NCBI GenBank assembly: GCA_009760855.2
Contig: WPIO01000120.1
Location: 436,001 to 500,000 of the forward strand
Reading direction: 5' to 3'
Length of the DNA stretch: 64,000 nucleotides
DNA from: Cristatella mucedo
Lineage: Eukaryota > Bryozoa > Phylactolaemata > Cristatellidae
Shown here piece after piece: positions 1-11,161 of this stretch (position 1 is its first letter; the number at the start of each line of letters is the position of its first letter). Under the pieces are notes generated by a model. The model searched no databases, was not told where the DNA came from, and saw only the letters and a list, made by a program, of their open reading frames with translations. The position numbers and the translations under genes were made by a program.

Positions 1-90
1 ATCAGCCACATTATAAATGATAGTCTTTTTTCACGTTTGCTGAATTATGATGGCTACAAACCGATTGTACGATATTCTGTGGTCAAGGAG
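1..90 (+). CDS. Receptor exon: start of ligand-binding domain (5' end outside window)
   Basis: In frame from base 1 it reads SLFSRLLNYDGYKPIVRYSV, the typical N-terminal helix and first strand of nicotinic-type subunits (LF..LL..Y....RPV). It ends in phase 0 at the donor GTATAA at 91. Its true start lies before the window. Confidence 0.65.
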
Positions 91-3000
91 GTATAAAAGC
101 AAAAAATATTTAATAGTCAGCGAGTGGTGCTCCAGTAGTGGAGTCCAGCTCTAAACTTTGAACCAGAAGAGAGGTATTGGATGTCATTGCTGTTTCTGGT
201 AGCCTGTGCCATCGCTTGCTGTAAAATAGACGTCTCTGTGCTATGGAAATTAACTTCTTATTTTAAGGTATAGGCTATAACTGTTTCTGCCTTGTTCTGC
301 TCATTTTGAAGTGACTGCTTGCATTGGTTATGCACCGACAGGTCTTTAGAAGTAGTTCCATAGCGTGCGGAGTGCCATCCGTATTTGTTTGGGTGTCCGG
401 TGAGACTTCAGTTGTTACTAGGGCCGTGTTTATGGCCCATTCTGTCCACACGTAGAAATCACTACTCCCGACTTGTAACGCTCATTAATCTACATGCTTG
501 AAGAATATGCCGAGTCCTTGACAGAGATTGAGCTCTCATAGTCCGCTGTAGAAATTTCTTCTTGTCATTAATATAGCTGCTTCTGTCTTGCTCTGAACAG
601 GAAGAGACATCGAGGAAGATTTCCATCCACTTATCTTATACTAATTTTTCTGATTCTTAAAAGATCATTTCTCCTGCTTTTTTAAAAGAAATGCATTACT
701 AATTTTAAAAAAATGTGTCCGACTATAGACTCATACTAGCATAATTTTATTGAGTTAGATTAGTTTACATGATGGTCTTCTCCTGATAAATATCCGTTCA
801 AGAGCCGATGCCAACAGCCTCTCTCTTGAGGCAGAGTTCTGGCGAGAGATTAGGCAATAAGAGCTTGGTTCATCATAAATTTCCTTGAGGACAGGCTATA
901 TAGAATATCTCGTCGCTCTGACTTCCCTCCTTCTTTAATATTGTATCTCTTTTCTCTGCAACTCTTGAATTTCTGTCCCCATACCTTCTTTTAACGATTA
1001 GCAGCTTCGGTATTTATATGCATAGAATACCTCGGGGGCTCTGACTTCCCTCCTTCTTTAATATCGTATCTCTTTTCTCTGCAACTCTTGGATGTCTGTC
1101 CCCATACCTTCTTTTAACGATTAGCAGCTTCGGTATTTATATGCAGGCATCCTTGCTACATTTATGATTTTTGAGAAAGTAACTTGCATTACACATTTTT
1201 TTGAAAAAACTCTATCAAATCACAGAACCAACTACGTGATGCTAACACTAAATTGTTTATTTGCCCATTAGCCTTTATAACATTTTAATCTGCGTTCAAA
1301 GAGGTCGCTGGCAGTTTTGGTTTCGTTTATTTACAGGATCACTTGTGTCGACTGATTGCAGTTGACCCTGAAAAAAGTTCTTGATGTACTTGAGCGAGAT
1401 GATTTCAGAAAGTCTTGCGTAATTAAGCTTCGATATTGCACTTAATATTTGAAGAACACCTGATGGAGGTCGCTCATTCGGTCGCCAGTGGCTGAGCCCT
1501 ACTTGCGAGTACAGATTTCAGCTTGCTTGATGTTCTTTCCATTCGAGTATTGAAACAGATACAATATGTTTCCGTTCATCTGGTCTTTATCAAAGTAATC
1601 GTTGCCATGGCATCAAGTTTGCTCAAGCAAGCACTTTGATTTACCGCACATTTCACCTTGAATAACGTTGGCACTACTACGGCTGTATTTAATTTTTGTT
1701 ATTAATTTTGAATTCTCAGATATATAAACGCCGCCTTAGAGAAAGATTCAGCAGGCAACTACGGTTTCAAATTTCGGCTGAAGGAATTTGGCCGATTTCA
1801 GGTCGTCGCCATGCTAACGGAATGCAGTTGGCGAGCGTGCGAGCTAGATAAAGCGCTCAATTTTATCTAGCACACGGAAAATCTTACATTAAAACGCAGT
1901 CATTTAGAATATGTAGATCGTAAATTTAAAAGTCAGTTGCAATAGAGTAAGTGCATTTCCGGCAGTGAGGTAGGGGATCGGTCAGTGGCAGTTGTTGTAA
2001 GTCAGCCCTTTCGAAACTCGGTAGTTTTCTTTCAAAGTCCTTTGAGTACGGCAATTTGCATTTAACAACATACCATGCGGTGCATTTTTAATATGCGCTC
2101 AGTTTATATCCTTCGCTCAACCGTGCTAATCCTAATTTGTAGAATTCATTCACTGTCCTCTTCTATTACAGAGGAATGAGTAGACCAACTACCCTTATTA
2201 TGCATATATGTTACTGTTCAACAGAATGTGCGGTTTGGTCGTTGTAAGCGACGTTTTCATGCCAAGATTAACATCATCTGTTTTTGCACTTATACTTTAG
2301 ATGCGAGCTAAATCTTACGTACTACCCGTTCGATACGCAAACCTGCCACTTGTATTATGAAAACTGGGTATACAAATCGGACTTATGCAAGATATACCCC
2401 AACGATCGCTTCACTCTTGATGCTATTAAGGAATCCGGTGAATGGTCGGCGACTGAAGCATACTCTTACGCGTAAGTTAGATCGGCTTAAAAGGCCAGCA
2501 GTAGCCAGTCTCCTGTGGTCACCAGCGGCCTTATTGCTCAGTGTGCTAGTGAGTCACCCACCTTTCAGCCCTGGCCAAAGTGCCATCTGATTAAAATCTG
2601 GCCAGGCATCTTCGGTCAATCAGCCTTTCCTATGATGTTAGGATTGTATTCGGCAAGCAAGTACGACATTCCTCAATTTCATTCGTGATGGACACAGAGT
2701 CTACCTTATCTTTTGGACGGTGTTATTTTAGTCGATTTTAGAATTTGAACATTTTTACGAATCTGGGTCGGGCGCCTGGGTATTCAAGTTTGCGTTCGCT
2801 TCATTGAGCATTAGATCATTCAGGCAGAGAAAGTATCCATCGGTATATACAATTAAGAGATGCACCCTCTCTCGCCAAGAGAAAGCACTGAAGTTGCTTT
2901 GAATCGGCTCTTTTGGAGCTGCTTCCATAAAGATCAATGGCAGTGAAAATAAATTTACTTTAATAATTCAAAACTTGTAAAAATTAAAAGCTTTGAACTA

Positions 3001-6000
3001 TCCAAAAGGGTATGGTGCATTATTAAAGGCTGCCTTCTTGGATTTTCTTTACAGGCTATGCTGTATAGCCATCGCTCATTGAGTTGGATGCTACTTGTGT
3101 GTGTGCTTGCTTGGCCAAATGAAGAAGTCAAGCGATGGATTTACTGACTGGTCTCTATTTTTAACAGAACTGACCGATACTATCCCTCTATAAACAACAC
3201 GTATTCGGACGTCTTCTTCTGCTTTACCTTGAAAAGGAAGACTTCATATTATGTGTCACGATATATTTTTCCGACAGCCATTCTGTCGTTTCTCGTTTGC
3301 CTAGTATTCCTTCTACCAGTGGAAACCAGCGAAAAGGTAAGGAGCAAAAGAATTTCTCTTTAATTTTGGAAAATTTCTGCTATTGAGCTGGCAATTTACA
3401 ATTTTTTTTGTGGATTACGGCTAAACTCGGAAGACTGGCGCTATCTAACCCTTCATGCAAAGCACTTAGCTTTTAGGGCAGCTATGTCAGCTTGAAATTA
3501 TAACTATACGAATGCTAGACTACATGCCTGGCACCTGTGCATTATGCAGTATTTATATGCAGTATTTAGAGCACTTGCACTGTGTTCCAAAAATGCTTCA
3601 TCATTCGTGGGCGAGAAATGTTAGCCACTCTTTTAGCTTTAACGAAAATTACTGCTAGCGAAGAACTTAATAACTGTCAATGGCACGAGTCGCATGCATT
3701 CCTAAGTAGTTCCGAGTGCAAAATATCTACAAGCCCCTCAAATTGTCACGCTCGGCTACCATCTAAGCTTCCGAGTTTACAGTCAACTTAATGTACCTGT
3801 TAATGTATGCAATTCCAGATCGCTTTGGACATCACGCTAATACTGTCGTTTACCGTGCTCTTCGTGGATGTGTCTAGCGACCTACCTAAAGCGTCAACCT
3901 ACAGGCCACTACTCAGTATGAGCTTTTTCTCTACTAAATTGCAATACATTTTGTAATATGCATGGAAAAATGCATGCAAAATTGACTGTATTTTCGCCTT
4001 TTGTAGACAGTTACCTGACGTTTGTGACATCCCTATCATCATTATCCTTGGTATCAACGGTATACATCGTAAGAGTTTCCCATCATGCACCTGATGTATT
4101 ACCCAGCTGGGTACAGCATGTAAGTAGTTACCGAACGTAGGGCATCAGAAATCTGCGTTTAAACACTTTTATACAGCTATTCCTCGTGACTATTATTTAC
4201 TATTTTACTGTCGAAGAGAAGTTGTTGAGCCAAAACTCTAAGGGCTAAGAAAACGACTTTTATAGTGTTCCAGTAGCCGTAAGAGAGCCAAAACTGTTTT
4301 CCTAAATCTCTGCAAAGTTTCTGCATTCAACAGTAGCTAAGGAAGTTACTATCTATACTTTGTAATCCAGCATTATATTTCCAATATAATCTCAATGAAA
4401 GCAGGTGGCGTTAGTTACTATGGCAATTATATGAGGTGGTATTTGGATTTGGTTTGTCATAAAATTGGGCAGAGCAGCTTAAGCTGCCCAGATGTGCCAT
4501 ATTTCATATACAGGATAAACTGCTCTCGTAAAAATACTCTTTAATGAATCCGAGCTATTTTATTTAGAACTTGATGGCCTTTTTTGCATAATAGAGTCCA
4601 ACCGCTTTTCACAAGTACCCTTAAGTTTTCGAGCGAACGCAGGATGATTGACACATGCTTATGTTAAAGTCTAGCTGTACATTTCTTTGGCCGTTCAGCC
4701 CATTTCTTAGCATTAAGTAACTGATGCAGTAAGATGGCAGATATAGGGTCTATTTTAGTAATCAAATCTTTGTCACTTGCAATGCAGTTTGCTAGCATTC
4801 CTATGCTAATTCAGCGGACTCCTACAGTATAAATATAGATATAGAATACATAAACCTGTAATTTCCTATATAATATAGGGAATAGAAAACGGATTTCAAA
4901 CTTTGCATTTTCGATTGTTACTATTGCTTTTTAAAACGCGAAGTGCTGGAATAATGTAGCTGCTTACATTTCCTATTGAATTTTTCTAAATTGGTCAGCT
5001 GAGATTTGTGTAAAAGTGTGCAAATATCTTTCACGGAACTCCACTTCTTTTCTCTAATTCCTAAGCTTAAATTGTGCAATTGCTTTCGGTGATACTGTGA
5101 ACACTCCATGGCAAGTTATAATAGCTTCAATTTCTCACAATTTCGCCTCTTACGTGCTTCACTCCATTCTCCGCAGCTGATGGACTTGAGCAGCTCTTCT
5201 AAACAAATATCTGCATTCTTGTCGCAGTCTGCAGAGAATATCATAGACAAAGACTTACACGTGGCGACATGGCTACCCTTGCGCCATCTGGCGGTTCGTG
5301 AGATGCAATCAGAGCAGCTCTTATTAGTGTCATTACCTCCAAGCCTTTGGCGTCAAAACATCGACCTTGCCGTTCTCATGCTGTTCCCTACGATTTAGAT
5401 ACCCGATAATCTTCGGAAACCTGTTAGTAGCAGCTGAGGTGCAATCTTCTCATTATTTAATCCCGATTTAGGGAAATACTTCAGATGCCACCGTCGCTGA
5501 CCTCATGTACTGACTTTTAACGTAGGGGGAGAAACAGCAACATGACCGACTATTGTATTCAATCGACAGAGAATTTAAGTGATTGCTTGCTTACTGCATG
5601 GAAACCCGCATCTGGGCTACATTGCATCTCACTGAGCTGGTGTGTTCTCTCAGCCGGCCTGACGCACAGCGTTAAGGTGCTGAGGTTGCACTTCATGTCT
5701 GAAGATTCAAGCTGGCTGTAATAGCCTTCTTTATTTAGGCTCTATCTACATCCTAAGTTTAAAAAAAAACGATTGATTGCCGTTTTCTGACGTACGGTTA
5801 ATAGCAATATGCCGATTATAATGAATTTTAATTAGCCTCCGGGGTGTGCAGTTGCTTGAAGCAAACTTCGCACGGGGCAACGTATGCACGGCGACTTCAG
5901 TTGGCTTTGGTTGGTCAAAATGTATGGGCTTAATTCAGATATACGAGTACAAGCCATTTGGTTGCAGAATCGAGCGTCGTAAATTAGGCATTCCATCATT

Positions 6001-6444
6001 TTCATTGCCATGATATGTTCCAATCTTGGATTGACGTACGTAAATTTGGTAAGCATTTGCGACTAAAGAAGTAAACCGATTTGATTTTGTTTAGCTTAAA
6101 TAGAGTGTGTTCGATCTTCGCACCACAAAGGCCTCAAACCATCGCACTGGGCTAATACACTAATTTACGTAGAAAATTTGAAGGAGTTCTACAGGCTGTG
6201 CATTTTGGCAGGCAGTTTTGTAAGTTCATCTAAAATTGTATTCCCTGAATTTATTTTTGGGAACAGTTGATACAGATTTTTTTGGTGACCATACCAGCCA
6301 CATATAGCTGCACGACGTTCCTCATAAGATGAGCATGATATTTTCATTGGCTCTCGACGAGCCTGCTCGGCCCGCATTCAAAGTGCAGGAGCTGGCTTTT
6401 GAAACGAAAGTGTTATTTATGCACAAACGAAGAAATATATATCC

Positions 6445-6510
<66 letters not shown>

Positions 6511-8293
6511 GTGTGCATTTACAGATGCTTGTTAAATATAAAAAAATATTATATCGCATGTCTGCAGCCTTCAGAAATCATTAATAAATAATTTTTATGA
6601 TAATAACTAATTAAGAAAAAACAGTAATAATAGTAACAATTCTCTCCCTAGGTGCGACAACTCTTTGCAAAAGCATCAGTGGCCAAAGTTTAGCGACCTG
6701 CACAATAGTATGCAGGCAAAAGCCAACAACTTAGGCTAAAGGCGTGCTAAAGCAAACATTAAGACTCTCATTTCAAAAAGCTAGTGTAAGAATTTTCGCC
6801 AGTAGCATTCACTGAAGCATGCACAGGTTAGCACAACATAAATAGATGTAATACAGATAAGCATGCGAAGCTTGTCGGATTAAAAAGGACAAGAGACCAC
6901 AGAGGCCAAGGAAAAGCTGACGATAACAGATGCGTCTTTAGCTGAGACTTAAATGAGGTAAGAGTAAAGCAGATCGTTACTGCAGTCAGAAGAAAATTTC
7001 AGAATTGCATTGCATGCTTGCGATAGGCTTGACCAACAAAGAATTCTAATTAGCACGAGTAATGGCCAGATGACTAGCTACTAAGGAGCAGGTGCTAGGG
7101 TGAAATAGAGGATCAGGTTCAAGCAAGTTAAGGGACCTGAAGGCTATAAAGAGGATCTTTAGTTAGATTGGATAGGCAGCCAGTGAAGCTCTGACAGAAA
7201 TGGGGCGATATGGCAGCTAGGCGTTGCCCACAGACCTGACGAATTGTTCACCAACTTCAGACGATTAAGTGGCACAGTCCGTGATACCAAAATAAATTCC
7301 AGTAACCTGGGTGCAATGCCATACATATATTAGCTAGCCTGGTGAACAGTTTTTTCAGCACGCCCTAATTAATGTTTATTAGCTAAATAATACTTAGGGT
7401 TACTTGGCAGTGTGCAATCAAATGCTAATTCATTGCAATGGGTAACTCACTCAACAACACGTTTTAACGTAGCACGCCTTGATTACGGGAAGACTTCAGT
7501 GGAGGGATACTAGATTAACCCAACTTGAGGATAAGATATTTCAACGTAAGAAATAAGCTAAGCTTGCTCATAGCCATTATTTTGGCCTTATGATTGTTAA
7601 GCTTCGTAAATTTAGTAGCTATCTGACTGCTAATATTGTCCATGCAGGCTGCAAGGAAGGTAAGTAAGTTGAGTAACCTCACAGCCACTCCTGACATGGC
7701 TTAATAGATTAATTAAATGAGCACAAACACAGGTCATACACCTTCAATTCTTCTGCTATTTTATGGATATTTAGGCCTGCTGTTTTTTTCTTATGACCAG
7801 TGTTTCTTTTCCATTTTTCTGTTGACAAAAAAGTGAGAAAAAATTGTAAAGCTGTAAAAGTGTTTACATATATATATATTAATATATGCGTGGTAATTTT
7901 TAGGTAGTATTAGAAAAGATAGGGCGGTGGTTATGGATATCTCACAAACAAATTAAATTAGAACAAGTGAGATCGATGGCAATGTCTACCGAGGTGGTTA
8001 AACCTACAACTGAAGAAAATAATCAAGTCGAAGAATACAGAAATTCTCAACTCTCTAAAATCAACGACAACTTGGAGGAAATTCTGCTCGTGCTTAATAA
8101 TGTACAGCATGAACAGCGAAGCTCTAAACAACGCCAAGATGTGTGGATGGCTGTGGGAATGGTGGTTGACAGGATTTGTTTTTTTTTATATGTTGTAATC
8201 TGTCTAATCGGAAGCATTTCTTTTCTTGTCGTTATGCCGGGAAGTGGAGATAATGTGCCGCCTTGTTCTTTTTGTAAATGTCCCACATGGTGA
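1..8293 (+). CDS. Cys-loop ligand-gated ion channel subunit, nicotinic-receptor-like (partial, spliced)
   Basis: Plasma-membrane pentameric channel subunit, assembled from exons 1-90 (start outside the window), 2301-2471, 3168-3336, 3819-3915, 4007-4119 and 7904-8293. All junctions are GT-AG, and phases agree from 2301 onward. The Cys-loop is textbook: two Cys separated by 13 residues with YYPFDTQT before the second. M1 ends in VETSEK, M2 is IALDITLILSFTVLFV, M3 follows, and M4 is in the last exon. The E-K pair at M2 -1'/0' and Leu at 9' fit a cation-selective, nicotinic-type pore (family knowledge). Loop C lacks the vicinal Cys pair, so this is a non-alpha-type subunit. Odd: Asp at 4' and 17' of M2, a short M3-M4 loop, and a Cys-rich tail after M4 (CSFCKC). 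About 90 residues of the extracellular domain between exons 1-90 and 2301-2471 were not found, so a damaged gene or very divergent exons are possible. Confidence 0.85.
901..1144. repeat. Tandem duplication, 122-bp unit x2
   Basis: Bases 901-1022 and 1023-1144 are near-identical copies. Both carry TCTGACTTCCCTCC, CTCTTTTCTCTGCAACTCTTG and CGATTAGCAGCTTCGG. They lie in the span where receptor extracellular exons should be, so they are either intronic or part of a rearrangement there. Confidence 0.9.
1145..2300 (+). other. Expected site of missing receptor extracellular exons; none confidently seen
   Basis: The stretch between the first exon and the Cys-loop should encode about 90 residues (loops A, D and E). 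I see no WxPD, VDEKNQ or WxDxxLxW signature. Two weak candidates are noted elsewhere (1337-1376 and about 1720-1849). The sequence is otherwise AT-rich and featureless. Confidence 0.5.
2301..2471 (+). CDS. Receptor exon: Cys-loop
   Basis: The acceptor is TATACTTTAG at 2291-2300 and the donor GTAAGT starts at 2472. The exon opens on the first Cys-loop cysteine (CELNLTYYPFDTQTC) and continues into ENWVYKSDLCKIYPN and ...SGEWSATEAYSY, matching strands beta 7 to 9 of the extracellular domain. It enters needing two bases from the previous exon and leaves in phase 2. Confidence 0.9.
3168..3336 (+). CDS. Receptor exon: loop C and M1
   Basis: The acceptor is TTTTTAACAG and the donor GTAAGG. It encodes the loop C region, with no vicinal cysteines, then FTLKRKTSYYVSRYIFPTAI and the rest of M1, ending VETSEK. 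Its phase joins cleanly to the exons on both sides. Confidence 0.92.
3819..3915 (+). CDS. Receptor exon: pore-lining M2
   Basis: The acceptor is AATTCCAG and the donor GTATGA. It encodes IALDITLILSFTVLFVDV followed by SSDLPKASTYRPLL. Leu 9' and Thr 12' are conserved. Asp at 4' and 17' are unusual for a nicotinic-type M2. It leaves in phase 1. Confidence 0.92.
4007..4119 (+). CDS. Receptor exon: M3
   Basis: The acceptor is CCTTTTGTAG and the donor GTAAGT. It encodes SYLTFVTSLSSLSLVSTVYI and then VRVSHHAPDVLPSWVQH. This matches the M3 end and the HH..P...MP.WV signature that opens the cytoplasmic loop in nicotinic receptors. Confidence 0.92.
4120..7903 (+). other. Long receptor intron before the M4 exon
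   Basis: A 3.8-kb GT-AG intron between the M3 and M4 exons. Apart from the GT microsatellite at 6446-6507 I see no coding sequence. The part around 6650-7500 looks like decayed repeat material, but I cannot assign a family. Confidence 0.6.
6446..6507. repeat. (GT)n microsatellite
   Basis: About 31 uninterrupted GT units inside the last receptor intron. Confidence 0.98.
7904..8293 (+). CDS. Receptor terminal exon: cytoplasmic loop, M4, C-terminal tail
   Basis: The acceptor is GGTAATTTTTAG. It starts VVLEKIGRWLWI, the counterpart of the V.LE.LP..L.M segment after M3. An amphipathic helix (DNLEEILLVLNNVQHEQ...) leads into M4 (DRICFFLYVVICLIGSISFL). The extracellular tail holds three cysteines (CSFCKC) before TGA at 8291-8293. 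The whole M3-M4 loop is only about 90 residues. Confidence 0.92.
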   Translation, partial: VVLEKIGRWLWISHKQIKLEQVRSMAMSTEVVKPTTEENNQVEEYRNSQLSKINDNLEEILLVLNNVQHEQRSSKQRQDVWMAVGMVVDRICFFLYVVICLIGSISFLVVMPGSGDNVPPCSFCKCPTW

Positions 8294-8398
8294 ACTTTTC
8301 TGGGTGTAAATGTCGAATTAAAAACTGTGTTATTAAATTTGTCAAATGTGACTTTTTGTACCTGTGTTGTCCTGATGTTGTCCTTATAGAGGATGTCA

Positions 8399-8404
8399 AA
8401 TAAA
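8399..8404 (+). promoter_or_regulatory. Candidate poly(A) signal of the receptor gene
   Basis: AATAAA lies 106 bases after the TGA, just before an A-rich run. A second AATAAA is at 8647-8652. Either could be used. Confidence 0.5.
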
Positions 8405-8652
8405 AAAAACTTTGGCTGCTACAAGCACAAGATGGAACGGTTAAATCATTAGCAAGTACTTTGTTTTTGCTGCGGTTTAAATTTATTTCAAGTCAGATTG
8501 CTATGTTTGACGCTTTTATTTCTAAGAATTTCATCACTGAATGTTGAAGCGAATTGAGTAACAAATTAACCATTGCTTTTGTTCGTTTGACTGTTTAGGT
8601 GTCTATCGCATTTTCACATTTGCTAAATATGTATCTGCATCTTTAAAATAAA

Positions 8653-8937
8653 GATTACTAAGTTTTAGCCACCACCTGGTGAGCTGCTAAACCGGACCAG
8701 CTACTAATAATCACTAAACTATGATAATATGTTATTTGAGTAAGTTCTCACAGAAACAATCTTTTTCTGCCACTCACTGCAAAAGTGCTAATCCGAATGA
8801 GTCATTGTTTTTTATTATTTCCAGAAGACTCGCAGATTCAACTTGCAATGTTATACATTATCCCGGGATGGCTATTTTACATCAGCTTAATTCAGTTTTA
8901 TTTGTAATTAATTCGGTTAATAATATGAAAAATAACA
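8653..8937. repeat. Left flank of duplicated segment, copy A
   Basis: This 285-bp stretch starting AAGATTACTAAGTTTT recurs at 13272-13556 in the same orientation. In both places it abuts the 3' end of a LINE, so the LINE and its flank were duplicated together. Confidence 0.8.
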
Positions 8938-10210
8938 CATTTGATAAACCGTGGTCAGAAAACTCACTCTCTTTCTAGGCGCATTACGTTTTCGGCAAAG
9001 GCAACTTGATCAAATGGTTAATGATAGAATGCTCAACAAACGACAAGAATAACATGGTTAGGGTTGACATGCACAGGGTCAGCATACTAGTGTAGTTAGT
9101 GGCAGCATGCACAGTGACACCGCTTACAAGCACGTGAAGGTCAAATCACAGAGACCCACTGAATGCTGCAGTAACAAGGTGCGTTTTGAGTTTCTTTTTT
9201 AATGTGGTTAAGTCAGGGAATGTCATGACGCAGGTCAGAACTGAGTTCCGGGGTTTGTGAGCATACGAAATACAGTGACTGTCTCCAAAGGATTAGCCGG
9301 TTTGTACTAGGTAAAGGTAAATAGTTAGATTCCAAAAAGGTAATGGTACGATGCTTAGCCTGTTTGGCAGTAGATCAAATAAATAGGCTAGAGCCAAGGA
9401 ATGAAGGGTCCCAAAAGTAAGCGACAAAATCTTGAATTGTATACGTTACCTGACTGGTAACTGTGAAGCTCGCAATAGACGAACATAGCTGCAGAGTTTT
9501 GCATCAGCTGTAGGCTCCTGATTGCACTGGCCGGTAGACCTGCAAGATGTGAGTTACAGAAGTCAAGATGGGATGTCAGATATTGATGGACCGCTTCAGA
9601 TGTGGTACCCCTGTCTAAACAAGCCCGAATGGATTTAACAGAAGATATGCTGGCCGAGCCGATTTTGAACGTCAGTCTTTCCAATTTCTGAATCACACTT
9701 GGTTCGCCTGTAACTAGTAAGTTTGTTTTATCATCATTTAATTCGATAAAATGTGTGCCATCCCTGTGCGGATGTCATCAATACGTGCGGCAGGAATTTG
9801 AGAGAATTTGACGTGCGAGAGGGCTCAGAAGGATCAAAGCAAAAGTACAACTGAGTGTCATCCGCATAGAAGCGAAAGCCTAGATTGTGCTTGGAAATCC
9901 CTTCGGCTAGAGAAAGAGTATAAACCGTAAAAAGGACCGGACTTAGCAACGAGCCCTGAGGTGCCCTGTATTTTAGAGGTTCCTTGGATGACCTTTTCCC
10001 TTGACATCAGTACTTTGGAGTCTCCCTGGGAGATAGGAATTGAACCATTACAATGATGTTATGTTCAGTGATGCCCAGGCGAGATGAGAGGCGCTCAAGA
10101 AGGACTTGGCGGTTGATAGTATCAAAAGCTGCCTGGCGATCGAGCAAAACAAGTAGAGATAATCTACCAATGTCTGCATTCCCAAGTAGGTCGCTAAACA
10201 CCCGAAGAAA
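8938..10210 (-). mobile_element. L2/CR1-like LINE fragment, copy A
   Basis: The minus strand carries decayed pieces of reverse transcriptase: SLLVLLDRQAAFDTINRQVL, a YADDTQLY active-site block, and the C-terminal region IRACLD...SHLDFCNSHLAGLPASAIRSLQ. The 3' UTR contains the GCATGC-rich stretch seen in the fuller copy at 47164-49510. Frames are broken many times. The 5' side stops at 10210, where a TGT...ACA repeat begins. Confidence 0.85.
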
Positions 10211-10920
10211 TGTAGCCGAGTTCCGGGGGTCAGAGGCAAATTCCCGCCAAAACCCGCCAGACTCCGGCCACGCTGCCGCTCGCCATGCCGCCGATCTAGG
10301 GTAAGACGAGCGGCAGTCATGCTAAACCTCTTTACATTTACGCATGCGCCAACAACAACAGGGGAACTAAACAAGTCTACAGAGAGGGTCCTATACACAG
10401 TACACTATGGGGGTGCACGACGACGCAGCAAACGCGAACAAACGTGCTAGTTGGGGTCAGTCGGCTTCTGCAGTCCTGTCGTTGTACCGACTCCGAATCA
10501 AACAGTACGAGCGTACGCCGTCCAAAACCCGGCTGGCTGAGGAACTGCTTGGCTATTCCGAGTCGACAACTACCACAGTCGTAAGCTTTCACCGAAAGAC
10601 GCCAACACACGGGGGGGGGGTCACGAACAAGCTACGCGGGAACGCGAAGTATACAAGTCAACAACGAGCGAGCTATCCAGCTCCGCTCGGGCCTTGGGTA
10701 CACGTTCGCCTGAGTGCGTGGCAGCATCGCCGGAGCACGCCTGCACGAATCCAGGTGCTTAACTCGGCGAGACCGGAAGCCTCCAACACCACGACTTACT
10801 TGGCCAACTTATTGTACCCAAGAGCCCCGGTGACCTCACGCCACCAGACACGCCGTTGGTCCAACCCCAGCCTAGCCGGGGACCCTAACCCTCATTATAG
10901 CCGTCCGGTCACAGCCAACC
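10211..10920 (+). mobile_element. TGT...ACA interspersed repeat, copy 1 (3' end lost)
   Basis: About 710 bp closely similar to 17327-18062, same strand, starting TGTAGCCGAGTTCC. It contains GTAAGCTTTCACCGAAAGACGCC and a G-run at about 10610. The last bases of the unit (AACCCAGCCTGGGCACA in copy 2) are missing because an AG...CT palindrome follows. Its 227-residue ORF (10407-11090) resembles no family I know and is probably incidental. Confidence 0.75.
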
Positions 10921-10921
10921 G

Positions 10922-11058
10922 AGTAGTAGGCGGTTTTTCCCTATCGCAGCCTCACCCTCAAAGAGAGCATCTTTTCATTCGATCTCGCATCCGCTCGATC
11001 TCATTTCAAAATGCCCTCTTTGAGTGTAAGTCTGCGATAGGGAAAACCGCCAACTACT
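10922..11058. repeat. 139-bp palindrome with AG...CT ends (Polinton-type TIR pair or MITE)
   Basis: The left arm starts AGTAGTAGGCGG and runs through CCCTATCGCAG and CTCAAAGAG. The right arm is its near-perfect reverse complement, ending CCGCCAACTACT, with a spacer of only a few bases. The flanks CAACCG and CAACAG look like a 6-bp target duplication with one mismatch. AG...CT termini and 6-bp duplications are features of Polinton/Maverick elements (family knowledge). Confidence 0.8.
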
Positions 11059-11161
11059 CAACAGTTGTATATTCTGGATTTACTATATAATAGTAAAAGA
11101 TGTTGGCAAACTTTGCTAAACTATATAGTAGAGTAAAAAAAATTCAAAATTATATGGAAAA

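Noticed and set aside
181-273. ATG-led hydrophobic stretch MSLLFLVACAIACC resembling a signal peptide
   Set aside because: It lies downstream of an exon that already encodes mature N-terminal receptor sequence. A short chance ORF is more likely.
1337-1376. Candidate receptor mini-exon reading HLCRLIAVDPEK after a good acceptor (TTTACAG)
   Set aside because: It resembles the QLIDVDEKNQ region, but its donor (GTTCTT) is poor and the residues expected before it are absent. Kept only as a lead.
1720-1849. Candidate receptor exon with DSAGNYGFKFRLKEFGRF
   Set aside because: A 50-codon open stretch that vaguely fits the loop E region, but the WxPP motif is missing and the donor is weak. Not significant.
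10407-11090. A 227-codon ORF
   Set aside because: It lies in a repeat whose second copy (17327-18062) does not keep the frame, and it runs into the palindrome.
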